Both the position numbers and the translations under genes were made by a program. A stretch of DNA of 64,000 nucleotides from contig CAVSIE010000002.1 in assembly GCA_963728045.1 (NCBI GenBank), positions 1,364,001-1,428,000 on the forward strand, written 5' to 3'. The notes under the pieces are model-generated. The model worked only from the letters and a program-made list of their open reading frames with translations, was not told where the DNA came from and searched no databases. This stretch comes from VRUE01 sp963728045. GTDB taxonomy: Bacteria > Actinomycetota > Thermoleophilia > Solirubrobacterales > 70-9. The stretch's first letter is position 1. Each line of letters begins with the position of its first letter. Shown in pieces: positions 9,104 through 18,819 of the stretch.

Positions 9104-10663
9104 GTTGGGGTTGCCGAAGGGGTCGACGGCGGCGAAGCGACCCCAGCGTTCGACCAGTTGCTCGAACTCCCATTTCTCGACCTTGGGCGAGCGGCTGGAC
9201 GACTCGAAGTGGTAGAGGACCAGATCCGGGTCGTAGACGATGCGGCGGCCGCTCCCATGAGCCTTGAGGCAGTAGTCGACGTCGTTGAAATTGACCGGGA
9301 ACGTGGTGGTCAGGCCGCCCAGCTCCTCGAAGACCTCGCGCCTGGTCATCAGGCAGGCGCCGGTGACGGCGAGGCAGTTGCGGGCGACGAGCACAGCGTT
9401 CATGTAGCCGGTGAAATCGCCGGCGAAGCCGCGGTAGAGGTGGCCCGGCAACCCGTTTTCGAAGTTGACGCCGACGTGCTGAAGCCGGTTGTCGCTCCAC
9501 AGCAGCCTGCCGCTGACGACGCCGATCCCGTCACGCTCGGAGTACATCACCATGCGCTCGATCCAGTCCGGGGTAGTCACCTCGATGTCGTCGTTGAGCA
9601 GCAACAGGTGCTTGCCGCGGCTGTGGATGGCGCCGAGGTTGACCTTGGCCGAGAAGTCGAACGGGCCGTCGAACCAGACGAGCCGCAGGCGGTCGCCGGC
9701 GATGGCGCGCAGCTCGTCCACGACGGCCGAGGGGACCTTGTCGTCGACCACGCAGACGATCTCGTAGTCGTCGTAAGTGGAGCGCTCGACGATGCTGCGC
9801 ACGCAGTTCTCGACCAGCACGACGGACTCGAAGCGTACGTCCCTCACCTGGCCGCCAGTGGGGATCACGATGCTGACCGGCGGCCGCCGCTCCAGCCGGG
9901 GGCGCAGGTGCAGGACACCGGGGTCGGCGGCGTCCAGCTCGACCTCGGCGGGCAGGCCGATGCGCTCGCAGTGGGCCTGCACCGCCCGGCATCCGGCTTC
10001 GAAGGCCCACGGCTTGGCCCCGGCGGCCTCCGCCGCCGAGCGCTCGTGCATCCGCCAGTGGTAGAGCACGCGCGGCACGTGGACGACCGCCCGGGCGCGC
10101 TCGGTCACCTTCAGCACCAGGTCCCAGTCCTGGGAGCCCTCGAGCTCGGGATCGAAGCCGCCGACCGCCTCGACCAGCGAGCGGCGAAGCACGCTGAGGT
10201 GGCAGGTGTACATCTGCGTCCGCAGTCGCTCCGGCGACCAATCCGGCTTGAAGAAGGGGGCGGAGTGGCGACCTCGGACGTCGATCTTGTCCTCGTCCGT
10301 GTAGAGGTAGTCGGCTTCGGGCGTGGCCTCGATCGCCTCCGCGACGTGGGCGAGGGCGTCGGGGTGAAGCTCGTCGTCATGGTCGAGGAGCGCGACGAAC
10401 TCACCGCGCGCCATCGCCAGCGCTCGGTTGGACGCGGCGACGATGCCGGCGTTACCGTCCTGGTGCTCGACGCGGATCCGCTCGTCGCTCTCCTGTGCCC
10501 GAGTGAGCATCTGGCGTACGTGCGGCTGGCTCGAGCCATCGTCCACCAGGCAGAGCTCCCAGTCGCGGAAGCTCTGCCGCCGTACGGAGCGGAGCATCTT
10601 CCGCAGCATCGCGGCAGGGGTCTCGTGGACCGGGGTCAGGATCGAGAAGCGCGGTGGGGCCAC
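9023..10663 (-). CDS. Two-domain GT2 glycosyltransferase
   Basis: A 546-residue protein with two GT-A domains. Domain 1 begins SILTPVHETP (residues 8-17) with LVDDGSS and a complete DHDDEL metal site; domain 2 begins VSIVIPTGGQ near 263 with CVVDDK, LLLNDDIEV and the catalytic-base region FNDVDYCLK. This architecture is that of bifunctional rhamnosyl/galactofuranosyl-type polymerases or O-antigen chain-building enzymes. ATG start at 10663. It sits eight bases after the small coiled-coil gene and is probably co-transcribed with it. The overlap with the convergent 7319-9103 gene affects only its basic C-terminal tail. Confidence 0.87.
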   Translation of the reverse strand: MAPPRFSILTPVHETPAAMLRKMLRSVRRQSFRDWELCLVDDGSSQPHVRQMLTRAQESDERIRVEHQDGNAGIVAASNRALAMARGEFVALLDHDDELHPDALAHVAEAIEATPEADYLYTDEDKIDVRGRHSAPFFKPDWSPERLRTQMYTCHLSVLRRSLVEAVGGFDPELEGSQDWDLVLKVTERARAVVHVPRVLYHWRMHERSAAEAAGAKPWAFEAGCRAVQAHCERIGLPAEVELDAADPGVLHLRPRLERRPPVSIVIPTGGQVRDVRFESVVLVENCVRSIVERSTYDDYEIVCVVDDKVPSAVVDELRAIAGDRLRLVWFDGPFDFSAKVNLGAIHSRGKHLLLLNDDIEVTTPDWIERMVMYSERDGIGVVSGRLLWSDNRLQHVGVNFENGLPGHLYRGFAGDFTGYMNAVLVARNCLAVTGACLMTRREVFEELGGLTTTFPVNFNDVDYCLKAHGSGRRIVYDPDLVLYHFESSSRSPKVEKWEFEQLVERWGRFAAVDPFGNPNLRHGLPRLVGHLLWARRRLPRPRLPA

Positions 10664-10670
10664 GATCTGG

Positions 10671-10952
10671 CTAGTGCCGCTGGCTTCGGAGCACGCGCAC
10701 GGCAGTTGCCAGCAGCCTGCCCAGACCCGGTACGCGCGATTCGATCTTCGCTGCGAGGGCGGCGGCTCGTTGCGAGCGGTCGTCGAGCTCGGCGAGCCGG
10801 CCCTTGGCGGCGCCGAGTTCGGCGTCCTTGTGGATCAGGAGATCGCGCAGCCGCAGGATCTCCTCATGCTGGCGCTCGACCTCGGCGCGCAGCTCGGAGT
10901 CGTCTATCTCAGCGGGTGGGCGGGGGCCGACCGAGGTGGCCTGCTCGGACAT
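10671..10952 (-). CDS. Small coiled-coil protein
   Basis: A 93-residue hydrophilic protein. Residues 18-65 (DSELRAEVERQHEEILRL onward) form a clear heptad-repeat coiled coil, followed by a basic, more hydrophobic tail (GLGRLLATAVRVLRSQRH) that could touch the membrane. No enzymatic motif. ATG start at 10952; it lies directly upstream of the two-domain glycosyltransferase and shares its strand, so it may be a scaffold or partner for that enzyme, a common arrangement where coiled coils measure chain length. That role is inference. Confidence 0.65.
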   Translation of the reverse strand: MSEQATSVGPRPPAEIDDSELRAEVERQHEEILRLRDLLIHKDAELGAAKGRLAELDDRSQRAAALAAKIESRVPGLGRLLATAVRVLRSQRH

Positions 10953-11027
10953 TGCGCGCAGAGTCTAGCTAGGCGCTCGCCTCCGGATGCATCCGTGGGC
11001 ACAGCCGGGAACATTAGGGTGCCTGCG

Positions 11028-12389
11028 ATGCTCGGTCGGGCCGAAAACGTCATCGGGCGGCTCCGAGAGACCCTCGACAGGTCGGTTTTCCTCCCTTCGC
11101 CACCGGAGACGGTGAGGTTCAGGGGCTGGGAGGGGGGTGTCGTCCTCGTCTCCTTTCTGGCCGTTGCCGTCATCCTGCAGCTGTTCCGGGTAGGTCCGTC
11201 CAGCGCGCTGGACTCGCTTTGGGCAGAGGACGGGCCGGTCTTCCTTGGTGATGCGCTGACGCACGGCTTCTTCGGCGCAGTGGCCATGGTCTACTCCGAA
11301 TACCTCGTGGTGATCCCTCGCCTGATCGGCGAGATCGGGGCGATCGTGCCTCTGCGCTACGCACCTGTGGCGATGAACCTCACCGCCGCCCTCGTCGTTG
11401 CTCTCAGCGGGCTCGCGGTTTGGTTCGCCAGCGCCAGCCACATCCGCAGCCCCTACCTGCGTGCCCTTCTGGTGGCGTTGACGATTCTCACGCCGGTCAG
11501 CGCGGAGGCGGTCGCCTCGGCGGCCAACGTCGCCTGGCAGGCGGCCTTTGCGGTCTTCTGGCTGCTGCTCTGGCGTCCCGCGACGACATGGGGCGCCTGT
11601 CTCAGCGGGCTGCTGATACTGGTCACCGGGCTCAGCACGCCCACCATCTTCTTCTTCGCTCCGCTCGCGCTCCTGCGCGCGATCGCGATCCGCGACCGCC
11701 GCGACGCCCTGATCGTCGGCTCCTTCGCGCTCGCGATGGCGGTCCAGCTGACGGCTACGGCGCTCAACAGCCAGGGAGCGTCGGCCTTCGAGTGGACGGG
11801 AAACATCATCACCGTCTTCCTGCAGCGCGTCGTCAACGGCTCGGTCCTCGGGCTCGAGCTTGGCGGATCTGCCTGGGCCGACTGGGGATGGCCGTTCCTG
11901 ATCGCGATCGCCGTCGCCGTCACGGTCTGCCTGGTCGCGTTGATGCTGCGCGCCTCCTCCGGCCGCCTCTTCGCCGCGATCGCCGTCGCCACCTCGGTAG
12001 AGGTGTTTCTGGGCTCCGGCTACACGCGCGCACTCGGCGACGTGATGGTCTGGCCGACTGACATCTACAACAACATCGGCGGCCGCTATGCGGTGGTGCC
12101 GACCCTGCTGCTGATCAGCGCTGCTCTCGCCCTGATCGACTCCCGGCGCCGAGAGTCGAGAGGCCGTCCTTTCGCCGCGATCGCGATGGTGGCTGTGCTG
12201 CTGGTCCCCCTCGTCACCTCCTTCGACATCAGCGCCGGCCCTGGCCGGGGCGGCCCGCGGTGGGAGGAAAGCCTGGACAAGGCCGCCGCGCAGTGCGAAG
12301 CCAAGGACCTCACCGAGGCCCGGGTCTTCGTCGCGCCCGTCGGATGGGGAATGACCGTCTCCTGCAGTCGCTTGGCCTCCACACGGTGA
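11028..12389 (+). CDS. Polytopic membrane protein, glycan-locus type
   Basis: About 453 residues with roughly ten membrane helices starting near residue 30 (GGVVLVSFLAVAVILQL). The first large loop has LWAEDGPVFLGDAL, an acidic WxED signature seen in several bacterial GT-C-like proteins, followed by YLVVIPRLIGE. A soluble C-terminal stub ends in a short Cys-containing segment. I use the ATG at 11028; a GTG nine bases upstream (11019) is equally possible. It is the first of three consecutive genes for similar large membrane proteins whose stops and starts overlap or nearly touch. Confidence 0.72.
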   Translation: MLGRAENVIGRLRETLDRSVFLPSPPETVRFRGWEGGVVLVSFLAVAVILQLFRVGPSSALDSLWAEDGPVFLGDALTHGFFGAVAMVYSEYLVVIPRLIGEIGAIVPLRYAPVAMNLTAALVVALSGLAVWFASASHIRSPYLRALLVALTILTPVSAEAVASAANVAWQAAFAVFWLLLWRPATTWGACLSGLLILVTGLSTPTIFFFAPLALLRAIAIRDRRDALIVGSFALAMAVQLTATALNSQGASAFEWTGNIITVFLQRVVNGSVLGLELGGSAWADWGWPFLIAIAVAVTVCLVALMLRASSGRLFAAIAVATSVEVFLGSGYTRALGDVMVWPTDIYNNIGGRYAVVPTLLLISAALALIDSRRRESRGRPFAAIAMVAVLLVPLVTSFDISAGPGRGGPRWEESLDKAAAQCEAKDLTEARVFVAPVGWGMTVSCSRLASTR

Positions 12390-14050
12390 GAGGCTTTCCG
12401 GCCAGGTGGCGGGCGCGTTGGCACTGGCTGCTTCCAGCCGGGGTGATCGCCGGGCTCCTCTACCCGTTGCTGTTCACGGATCGCACCTTTGCCAGCGACT
12501 GGGGCAACCACCTCTGGCTGATCTGGGTCCAGGGCCTCGCCATCCAAGAGCTCGGCGAGCCGAGCTACTACCTCCAGTCGACTCTCGGTGCCTTCTATCC
12601 CTATTACGCCTTCTACGGAGGATCGATGTATGCCGTGCTCGGCACGATCTCTTGGCTCGCCAGTCCGACCGTGGCGGTGGCCGCGGGCTACGGCTTCGCG
12701 CTGGCGGCTTCCTACCTGAGCTGGACCTGGATAGCGCGGCAGGCTGGCATCGCCGGCTGGCTATCGCAGCTGCCGGGCTGCATAGCGGTCACCGCCCCGC
12801 TGGCGGTGACGAATCTGTACGGCCGGGGAGCGATCCCGGAAGTGATCGCCACCGCGGCAATCCCGCTGGTCGGCGCCAGCGCCCTCAGCATCTTTCGCGA
12901 GACCCGCGTCCGCCTGCGCGACGCATGCCTGCTCGTAGTGGGCGTGGCTGCTCTCACCGGCACCCATACGCTCACTCTGGTCTGGGGGACCACCTTCCTG
13001 CTCATCTGTGCGGGCCTGCTGATCGCATGCAACTGGCGAGCGGCCCGGTCGCGTGCCCAGCGTGGCGCGATCGCCGCGGGGCTCGCCCTCCTCGGGGTCG
13101 GGATCAACGCCTGGATCCTCGCTCCCCTCGTCCTCTACCGCGACCGGCTCGCCGAACGCGAGCCGGACCCGATCGGCCACACCGCCTACACGGAGCTCGG
13201 CCAGCTAGTCAGCCCGTTCCGGAACGGAGTGCTCGAGCCAGCGGTCACCGCTGACGTCAACACGCAGCTCCCGGTCCTCGCGCTGCTCTGGGCGCTCGGG
13301 TGCGTGACGGTCTTCTGGCGCTTCCTCTCGCCGGCGATCAGGCGACTTGCGCTCGGCTTGCTCGGAGTCCTCGGTGCATTTCTCCTGCTCATCATGTCCC
13401 CGGGCCTCATCGAAGAGCTGCCGGAAGCCTGGACCTACATCCAGTTCCCCTACCGGCTGATCACCTACTTCGACCTCGCCCTGGTTGGCCTCGTCACAAT
13501 CGCACTGGTGGGCCTGCAGCGAGCCGGCTCACGGGCCCGCCTCCCGATTTTCCTGCTGGCGGGAATCGCGGCCTTCAACTTCGCGCTGTCGATCCATCAG
13601 AACACCGAGGTTCGCTCCTGGCTCTCCGGCCGTGACGAGGCGCTTTCCTCGTCCGTCCAGCCGCCCCCCACCTGGTATGCACCGCTTCAGTTCGCGGATG
13701 GGACCGAGCCGATAGTGCAGCCGTCTCTCTCGACTTCAATCTGGATTCCGGCTGAGAGCGGAGGCCGGAGCTACGCCGTGACCTATCCCCCCGGGCCGGC
13801 CGGCACAGTCCGGACGAACATCATCACTGGGCCTTACTTGGTCGATGTCACCGGCGCCCGCCCCGTCGGGCGCACCCCGGGAAGCGAGATGGTGCTGGCG
13901 CTGCCGGCTTCCTCCGCTCCCCGTACGGTTGAAGTCGAGGCGGAGCAGGGGTCGGTGTTGAGGGTCGCGGCTTGGCTCTCGATCGCGTCTCTGCTGCTGG
14001 CCATCGCGGCTGCGGTCGTCTATGTCGCGGTTCGGCGGCCGGTCGATTGA
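12386..14050 (+). CDS. Polytopic membrane protein, 6-pyruvoyl-tetrahydropterin-synthase-related/GT-C-like type
   Basis: About 554 residues with a dozen hydrophobic helices and a C-terminal extracytoplasmic domain (residues about 420-520) ending in a final helix (LSIASLLLAIAAAVVYVAV). The loop after helix 1 carries ASDWGNHLWLIWVQGL, reminiscent of membrane proteins that handle lipid-linked sugars. I place the start at the GTG at 12386, whose GTGA overlaps the upstream stop; an ATG at 12344 in the same frame is an alternative. Part of the 11028-15743 run of three membrane proteins. No specific function recognised. Confidence 0.7.
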   Translation: MRGFPARWRARWHWLLPAGVIAGLLYPLLFTDRTFASDWGNHLWLIWVQGLAIQELGEPSYYLQSTLGAFYPYYAFYGGSMYAVLGTISWLASPTVAVAAGYGFALAASYLSWTWIARQAGIAGWLSQLPGCIAVTAPLAVTNLYGRGAIPEVIATAAIPLVGASALSIFRETRVRLRDACLLVVGVAALTGTHTLTLVWGTTFLLICAGLLIACNWRAARSRAQRGAIAAGLALLGVGINAWILAPLVLYRDRLAEREPDPIGHTAYTELGQLVSPFRNGVLEPAVTADVNTQLPVLALLWALGCVTVFWRFLSPAIRRLALGLLGVLGAFLLLIMSPGLIEELPEAWTYIQFPYRLITYFDLALVGLVTIALVGLQRAGSRARLPIFLLAGIAAFNFALSIHQNTEVRSWLSGRDEALSSSVQPPPTWYAPLQFADGTEPIVQPSLSTSIWIPAESGGRSYAVTYPPGPAGTVRTNIITGPYLVDVTGARPVGRTPGSEMVLALPASSAPRTVEVEAEQGSVLRVAAWLSIASLLLAIAAAVVYVAVRRPVD

Positions 14051-14084
14051 GTCCGTGACGGGCTCCAATACACTGCGCCGCCGC

Positions 14085-15743
14085 ATGGAGAGGACGACCC
14101 GCATCGCGCCCGACCTTCTGCTCGGCGCGACCCTCGTCGTCGGTGTGGCGATGACCCTCGTCCTGACGTCGGATATGACGTTCTTCCAGGACACCTGGGG
14201 CATCCTGATCAACAGGCGTGACCTTTCGGCTGATGCGCTGTTTCAGCCTCACAACGAGCATCTGATCGTCGTCCCGGTGCTGATCGAGCAGTTGCTACTG
14301 AGGCTGTTCGGCATGTCTTCCGCACTGCCGGATTACATGTTGCTGGCGCTCTTTCTAGCGGCTACCGCCGGCCTGCTCTACGTCTACCTCAAGCGCCGGG
14401 TAGGGCCCTGGCTCGCACTCTTCGCCGTCATCCTGATCCTTTGCCTTGGACCTGCGTGGGAGGTCTTGCTCTGGTCGTTCGAGATCACCTTCATCGGCCC
14501 CATCCTCTTCGGCATCGCGATGCTGCTCGCGCTCGAACGGGAAGACCGCCGAGGGGACATGGCCGCCTGCCTGTTCCTGACGGTGTCGCTGGGATTCTCC
14601 GGCGTCGGGATTCCATTCGTCGCGGCGGCGGTCGTCGCCGTCCTGCAGGGGCCACGGCGGACCTGGCTCGCTCGCTCCTACATATTCGTCGTCCCTGCCG
14701 TTCTCTACGCCGCTTGGTACTTGGGGTGGGGACATGAAGCAGAAACCCACCTCGCGATCCGGAACGTGCTCGACTCGCCGCTCTTCGTGGCCGATTCGAT
14801 CGCGGTCGCCCTCTCCTCGATGCTCGGTCTCGGCACCCAGGTGGGCGGTGCGCCTGACCTCAGCTGGGGCCGGGCGATCCTGGTCGCTTTGGTAGTGCTC
14901 CTGGTCTACCGGCAGCTGCGCAAGCCCGATGTCTTCCCGGGTCTTTGGCCGGCGGCAGCGGCGGCCGGCGCCAACTGGTTCCTAATGGCCTTCAACGAGT
15001 TCGCTGGTCGTGCGCCTATCTCGAGTCGCTACCAGTACGCGAGCGCCATATTCATCCTCCTGATCCTGGCCAACCTCTTCAAGGGCGCGCAACCGACCAA
15101 ACGTGTGCTCATCGCTGCCGCTGTGGTGACGGTAGCTGCGGTTGGCCCGAATCTCGTCATCCTCTACGACGGCCATAGCGTCTTGGACCAGCAGTCCGTT
15201 CTCACCCGTGCGGGCGGAGGTTCGATCGAGATAGCGCGACGGACTGTGGATCCCGACTTTCAGTTGAACGAAGACGTGGCGGGCACACCATCCTTGGTCA
15301 ACATATTTGCGGGTGAGTACCTGGAGGCGGTCGACGAGTACGGCTCGCCCGCTTACTCTCCGGCTGAACTGACGGCGGCCCCCGCAGAGGGCCGCCGTCA
15401 GGCGGACATCGTTCTCTCGCAGGCGCTGCCGCTCTCGGCCCTGATCGACCGCGATGCCTACGATCCCGGCGGCGCGAGCGCCGGCTGCACCGTCGTCGAG
15501 CCGGGACACTCACCGATGCCGCCGGAGGTGCGCCTCTCGCCTGGGCTGACCAGGATCGAAGTGGCGCCTGGCCCCGATGCTGGCTTCTCCCTGCGCCGCT
15601 TCGCCACCGATGAATACCCGGTGCCGACCGAGGGGGGGCCGGGCGGCTCGGTCACCGAGCTGCGCGTGCCTCGCGACGAAGCTCCTGAATATCCCTGGTA
15701 CCTGCGCGTGGGGGCCTCCCAGCCGGTCCGCGTCTGCGGTTAG
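14085..15743 (+). CDS. Polytopic membrane protein, glycan-locus type
   Basis: About 552 residues with some ten membrane helices (first at residues 8-26) and a C-terminal soluble domain of about 170 residues beginning after SVLDQQSVLTRAGGG. The first loop contains FFQDTWGILINRRDL and FQPHNEHLIVVPVLI; the D-W and HNEH residues look like a periplasmic active-site loop of a GT-C enzyme. ATG at 14085 chosen; GTG at 14055 and an earlier ATG at 14022 are in frame. It is convergent with the ABC-exporter operon, with only four bases between stops. Function unassigned. Confidence 0.7.
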   Translation: MERTTRIAPDLLLGATLVVGVAMTLVLTSDMTFFQDTWGILINRRDLSADALFQPHNEHLIVVPVLIEQLLLRLFGMSSALPDYMLLALFLAATAGLLYVYLKRRVGPWLALFAVILILCLGPAWEVLLWSFEITFIGPILFGIAMLLALEREDRRGDMAACLFLTVSLGFSGVGIPFVAAAVVAVLQGPRRTWLARSYIFVVPAVLYAAWYLGWGHEAETHLAIRNVLDSPLFVADSIAVALSSMLGLGTQVGGAPDLSWGRAILVALVVLLVYRQLRKPDVFPGLWPAAAAAGANWFLMAFNEFAGRAPISSRYQYASAIFILLILANLFKGAQPTKRVLIAAAVVTVAAVGPNLVILYDGHSVLDQQSVLTRAGGGSIEIARRTVDPDFQLNEDVAGTPSLVNIFAGEYLEAVDEYGSPAYSPAELTAAPAEGRRQADIVLSQALPLSALIDRDAYDPGGASAGCTVVEPGHSPMPPEVRLSPGLTRIEVAPGPDAGFSLRRFATDEYPVPTEGGPGGSVTELRVPRDEAPEYPWYLRVGASQPVRVCG

Positions 15744-15747
15744 CGCC

Positions 15748-16620
15748 TCATAGCTCCTCGGCCACGCGCGGGGCTTCGCGCCTGAAGAGCCAGACGGCGA
15801 GGACCGCGGTCGCGACGAAGACCCCGGCCGCCGGCAGCAGCCAGGTCCCGCCGCCGACGATCTCGCGCGCCGTCGGAGCGCTCGGGTCGAGCACCCAGAC
15901 CCGGATCTGCTCGAAGATCGGCGCGATCGGGTTGATGAACATGATCCGCTGGTACTCGGGGGGGATGATCTCCGCCGGGTAGATCACGGGCGTGCCGTAG
16001 AAGAGCACCTGCGAGAAAACCGCCCAGATCATCAGCACGTCGCGAAAGCGCACGTAGAGCACCGAGAGCAGCATGCTGACCGCCACCGTGAAGCCGACCA
16101 GGAGGGCGAGCATGGGGAAGAAGAGCAGCCAGGTCCAGGTCGGGTCGACGCCCCAGGCGAGGATGAAGACGAGGACGACGAGCAGGTTGATGCAGAGGTT
16201 GAAGAACGTCGTCAGCACCACCGCCAGGGGGATCACCAGGCGGGGGAACTGGGTCTTGCGGACGACGCTCTCCTGGTTGACCACCGAGGTGACGGCGTTC
16301 TGGGTCGCCTCCGCGAAGAAGGTGAAGAGGACGATGTTGAGCAGCAGCAGCACCGGGTAGTTCGGCACGCCGCTGCCCAGCCGGATCACCTTGGTGAAGA
16401 CGAAGAGCAGGACCGCGAACAGCATCAGCGGCCGGATCAGCGACCAGAGGTAGCCGAGCACGGTGCCGAAGTAGTTGCGCTTGAACTCGGTGACGGCCAC
16501 CAGCCAGAGCAGGTCGGCGAAGCGGCGCCAGCCGCCGCCGAGGGCGGACGGGCCCGGTACGTCGACGAGCGGGGGAGCGGGCCCCGTCGCGCTTGCCGGC
16601 GTTCTCGCCCCGGTCGTCAC
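15748..16620 (-). CDS. ABC-2 type polysaccharide exporter permease (Wzm/TagG-like)
   Basis: A 290-residue permease with six membrane helices. The cytoplasmic N-terminal segment and WLVAVTEFKRNYFGTVLGYLW match the ABC2_membrane domain, and YPAEIIPPEYQRIMFINPIAPI is the conserved hydrophobic gate region of polysaccharide exporters. GTG start at 16620, overlapping the stop of the ATPase gene (GTGA), so the two are translationally coupled. With the neighbouring ATPase it forms the exporter that moves lipid-linked glycan across the membrane. Confidence 0.9.
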   Translation of the reverse strand: MTTGARTPASATGPAPPLVDVPGPSALGGGWRRFADLLWLVAVTEFKRNYFGTVLGYLWSLIRPLMLFAVLLFVFTKVIRLGSGVPNYPVLLLLNIVLFTFFAEATQNAVTSVVNQESVVRKTQFPRLVIPLAVVLTTFFNLCINLLVVLVFILAWGVDPTWTWLLFFPMLALLVGFTVAVSMLLSVLYVRFRDVLMIWAVFSQVLFYGTPVIYPAEIIPPEYQRIMFINPIAPIFEQIRVWVLDPSAPTAREIVGGGTWLLPAAGVFVATAVLAVWLFRREAPRVAEEL

Positions 16621-17849
16621 TCGCCGCCTCCGCTCTCGACCTCGGCCATTACCTCGTGCGGCAGTTCGACCACCGCGCCGGGATAACCGCCGAAGACGAC
16701 GAAGTCGACGCAGCTGTGCAGATGGAGGATCACCGTTTTCGTCGGCGCGTGGTCGACGCCGCAGTGCACGAAGTAGCGCCCGGGAGTCAACGGATTCTCG
16801 AGGTCGGCGCGGAACCGGATGCGCTGCCCGGGCTGCAGCTCTCGCGAGCCAGAGGCTGTCTTCGCATCCGCGCCGAAGTTGAAGACGGTGACCCCGTCGG
16901 CGTTGGCGAGCGCGCAGTTGACGTTGATCTCCGAGACCTCGCTCGTCACTTCGAAGTCCAGCCGCACGCCGACCTTCGTCCCCTGCTCGACTGCTTCCAG
17001 GCGCTTGCCCTCCGGTCCTTCGACCCTGGCGTCGAGGATCCGGACCCGGTCGCTGCTGTCGGGGTCGGACGACTCGGCGGCCGCGCGCTCCCGCTCGAAG
17101 TTCAGCCTGATGTAGCGGCGCCCGACCTCCGCCGGGTCGCCGATGTGCCGGATCTTGCCTGCGTCGATCAGCATCGCGCGGTCGCAGTAGGACTCGACGG
17201 TGCTCATCTCGTGGGTGACTAGCGCGATCGTCTTGCCGTCCGTCTTCATCTGGTGGAAGGAGTCGGCGCACTTCTGCTGGAAGGCGGCGTCCCCGACCGC
17301 CAGCACCTCGTCGATGAGGAGGATGTCGGCGTCGGCCTGCAGCATCGTCGAGAAGGCGAGCCGGACCATCATCCCCGAGGAGTAGTTCTTCAGCTTGAGG
17401 TCGGCGAATTCGTGCAGTTCGGCGAAGTCGAGGACGTTGTCGAGTCGCGCCCGCGTCTCGGCCGGCGTCAGGCCCATCATCACCCCGTTGAGGAGGATGT
17501 TTTCCCGCGCCGTCAGCTCGGGGTTGAAGCCGACGCCGAGCTCGATGAAGGGCGCCATCCGCCCCGCCATCCGGATCCTGCCCGCGTCGGGTCTGTAGAT
17601 GCTCGCCAGCAGCTTCAGCAGGGTGCTCTTGCCTGATCCGTTGCGCCCGACGATGCCGAAGAACTCACCTTGGTGGATCTCGAACGAGATGCCGTCGAGG
17701 GCGCGCAGCTCGCGGTAGTCGCGCGCCGCGAAGGGGCGAACCACCCGCTCCTTGAGCGAGTTGACGCGGTGAGTGGGGATCCTGAAGCTCTTCTCCAGGC
17801 CGCGCACCTCGATCGCAACGGGCGCGGCGCTCGCGTTTTCGGCAGGCAT
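16617..17849 (-). CDS. ABC exporter ATPase with C-terminal glycan-binding domain (Wzt-like)
   Basis: A 410-residue ATPase. Walker A is GRNGSGKST (about residues 68-76), the Q-loop lies near GVGFNPELTARENI, the signature is YSSGM, Walker B is ILLIDEVLAVGD and the switch His is in THEMS. After residue 250 there is a beta-rich domain of about 150 residues like the carbohydrate-binding domain of Wzt, which recognises the chain terminus before export. ATG at 17849. It is upstream of and coupled to the permease. The presence of the extra domain suggests that the exported polymer carries a terminal cap, perhaps a methyl group added by one of the local methyltransferases. Confidence 0.92.
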   Translation of the reverse strand: MPAENASAAPVAIEVRGLEKSFRIPTHRVNSLKERVVRPFAARDYRELRALDGISFEIHQGEFFGIVGRNGSGKSTLLKLLASIYRPDAGRIRMAGRMAPFIELGVGFNPELTARENILLNGVMMGLTPAETRARLDNVLDFAELHEFADLKLKNYSSGMMVRLAFSTMLQADADILLIDEVLAVGDAAFQQKCADSFHQMKTDGKTIALVTHEMSTVESYCDRAMLIDAGKIRHIGDPAEVGRRYIRLNFERERAAAESSDPDSSDRVRILDARVEGPEGKRLEAVEQGTKVGVRLDFEVTSEVSEINVNCALANADGVTVFNFGADAKTASGSRELQPGQRIRFRADLENPLTPGRYFVHCGVDHAPTKTVILHLHSCVDFVVFGGYPGAVVELPHEVMAEVESGGGE

Positions 17850-17883
17850 CGGCGGGTGCAGAAGCTAGCGGACCCCTCCCGGG

Positions 17884-18812
17884 TTAGCTCCGGCGTCGCC
17901 GGCGGAGCGCCAGCGCCTCGCGGGCCGAGACGTCGAGCAGCGGAGCGGCCAGCGGGCGCGGCTCGAGGTCGGCGCCGTCGCGCCAGCCGCGCAGCCGGCC
18001 CTTCACCCCCTGCGCGGTGCGGTCGGCCAGCAGCTGGCCGGCACAGATCGCCCCCTCGCAGGCGAGGACGCGCAGGGCAGCGCCCGGGCTCGACATCACC
18101 CGGTAGCGGCGCAGCATGTAGCCGCGGCTCCAGCCGGTGCGGCGGTACTTGGCGCCGCTCCCGGCGCCGAGGCTCGCCGAGTAGGAGTGCAGCGCCCGAG
18201 CCTCCGGAGCGAGGCGGCACCTCGCTCCGGAGGTGGCCATGCGCAGGGCCAGGTCGAGGTCCTCGTAGTAGAGGAAGATCCGCTCGTCGAAGCCGCCGAC
18301 CGCGGTGAAGGCGGCGTGGCGGTAGAGAGCCGCGCCCCCCGTCGGCCCGAGCGGATCGGCGGCGCCGGCCGCGGCCGCGAGCGGCTCCCCGTGCAGGTAG
18401 TCGAAGCCCATCAGGGTGCGGTCGGCGACGACGCCGGCGGAGTCGATCAGCTCGGGTGCGCGTTCCTGGGTCAGTACCGCGGCCACCGACTGGGTGTCGT
18501 CGTCGAGCCGCTCCAGCAGCGCCTCGACGAAGTGGGGCTCGCACTCGACGTCGTTGTTGAGCAGGATCAGCGGGTCGCCCGGCTGCTCCTCGACCGCCCG
18601 GTTGAGCGCCGGACCGAAGCCGACGTTCTCGCCCAGCTCCACCACCGCGACCTCGGGGAACTGGGCCGCGGATCAGCTCCAGCCGAGCCGTCGGTGGAGC
18701 CGTTGTCGGCGATGACGACGTCGGCGGGCCGGGTCTGGGCGCGCAGGCTGGCGAGAACCCGCGGCAGGCGCCGCTCGCCGTTGAAGTTGGGGATGTAGAT
18801 CGCCGGCCGCAT
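17884..18812 (-). pseudogene. GT2 rhamnosyltransferase-like gene, frame broken by two apparent +1 insertions
   Basis: The ATG at 18812 begins an ordinary GT2 (AIYIPNFNGERRLP, VIADNGSTDGS), but the frame changes near 18683 and again near 18667; dropping one base at each restores LELIR, then AQFPEVAVVELGENVGFG and the rest of the enzyme (LLNNDVEC, FLYYEDLDLALR with the ED catalytic base) to the stop at 17884. The restored product is about 308 residues, of the family that includes dTDP-Rha:alpha-D-GlcNAc-type rhamnosyltransferases. No other damage is visible, so a sequencing error is likelier than decay. Eight bases separate it from the preceding glycosyltransferase. Confidence 0.75.
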
Positions 18813-18819
18813 CGGTCTC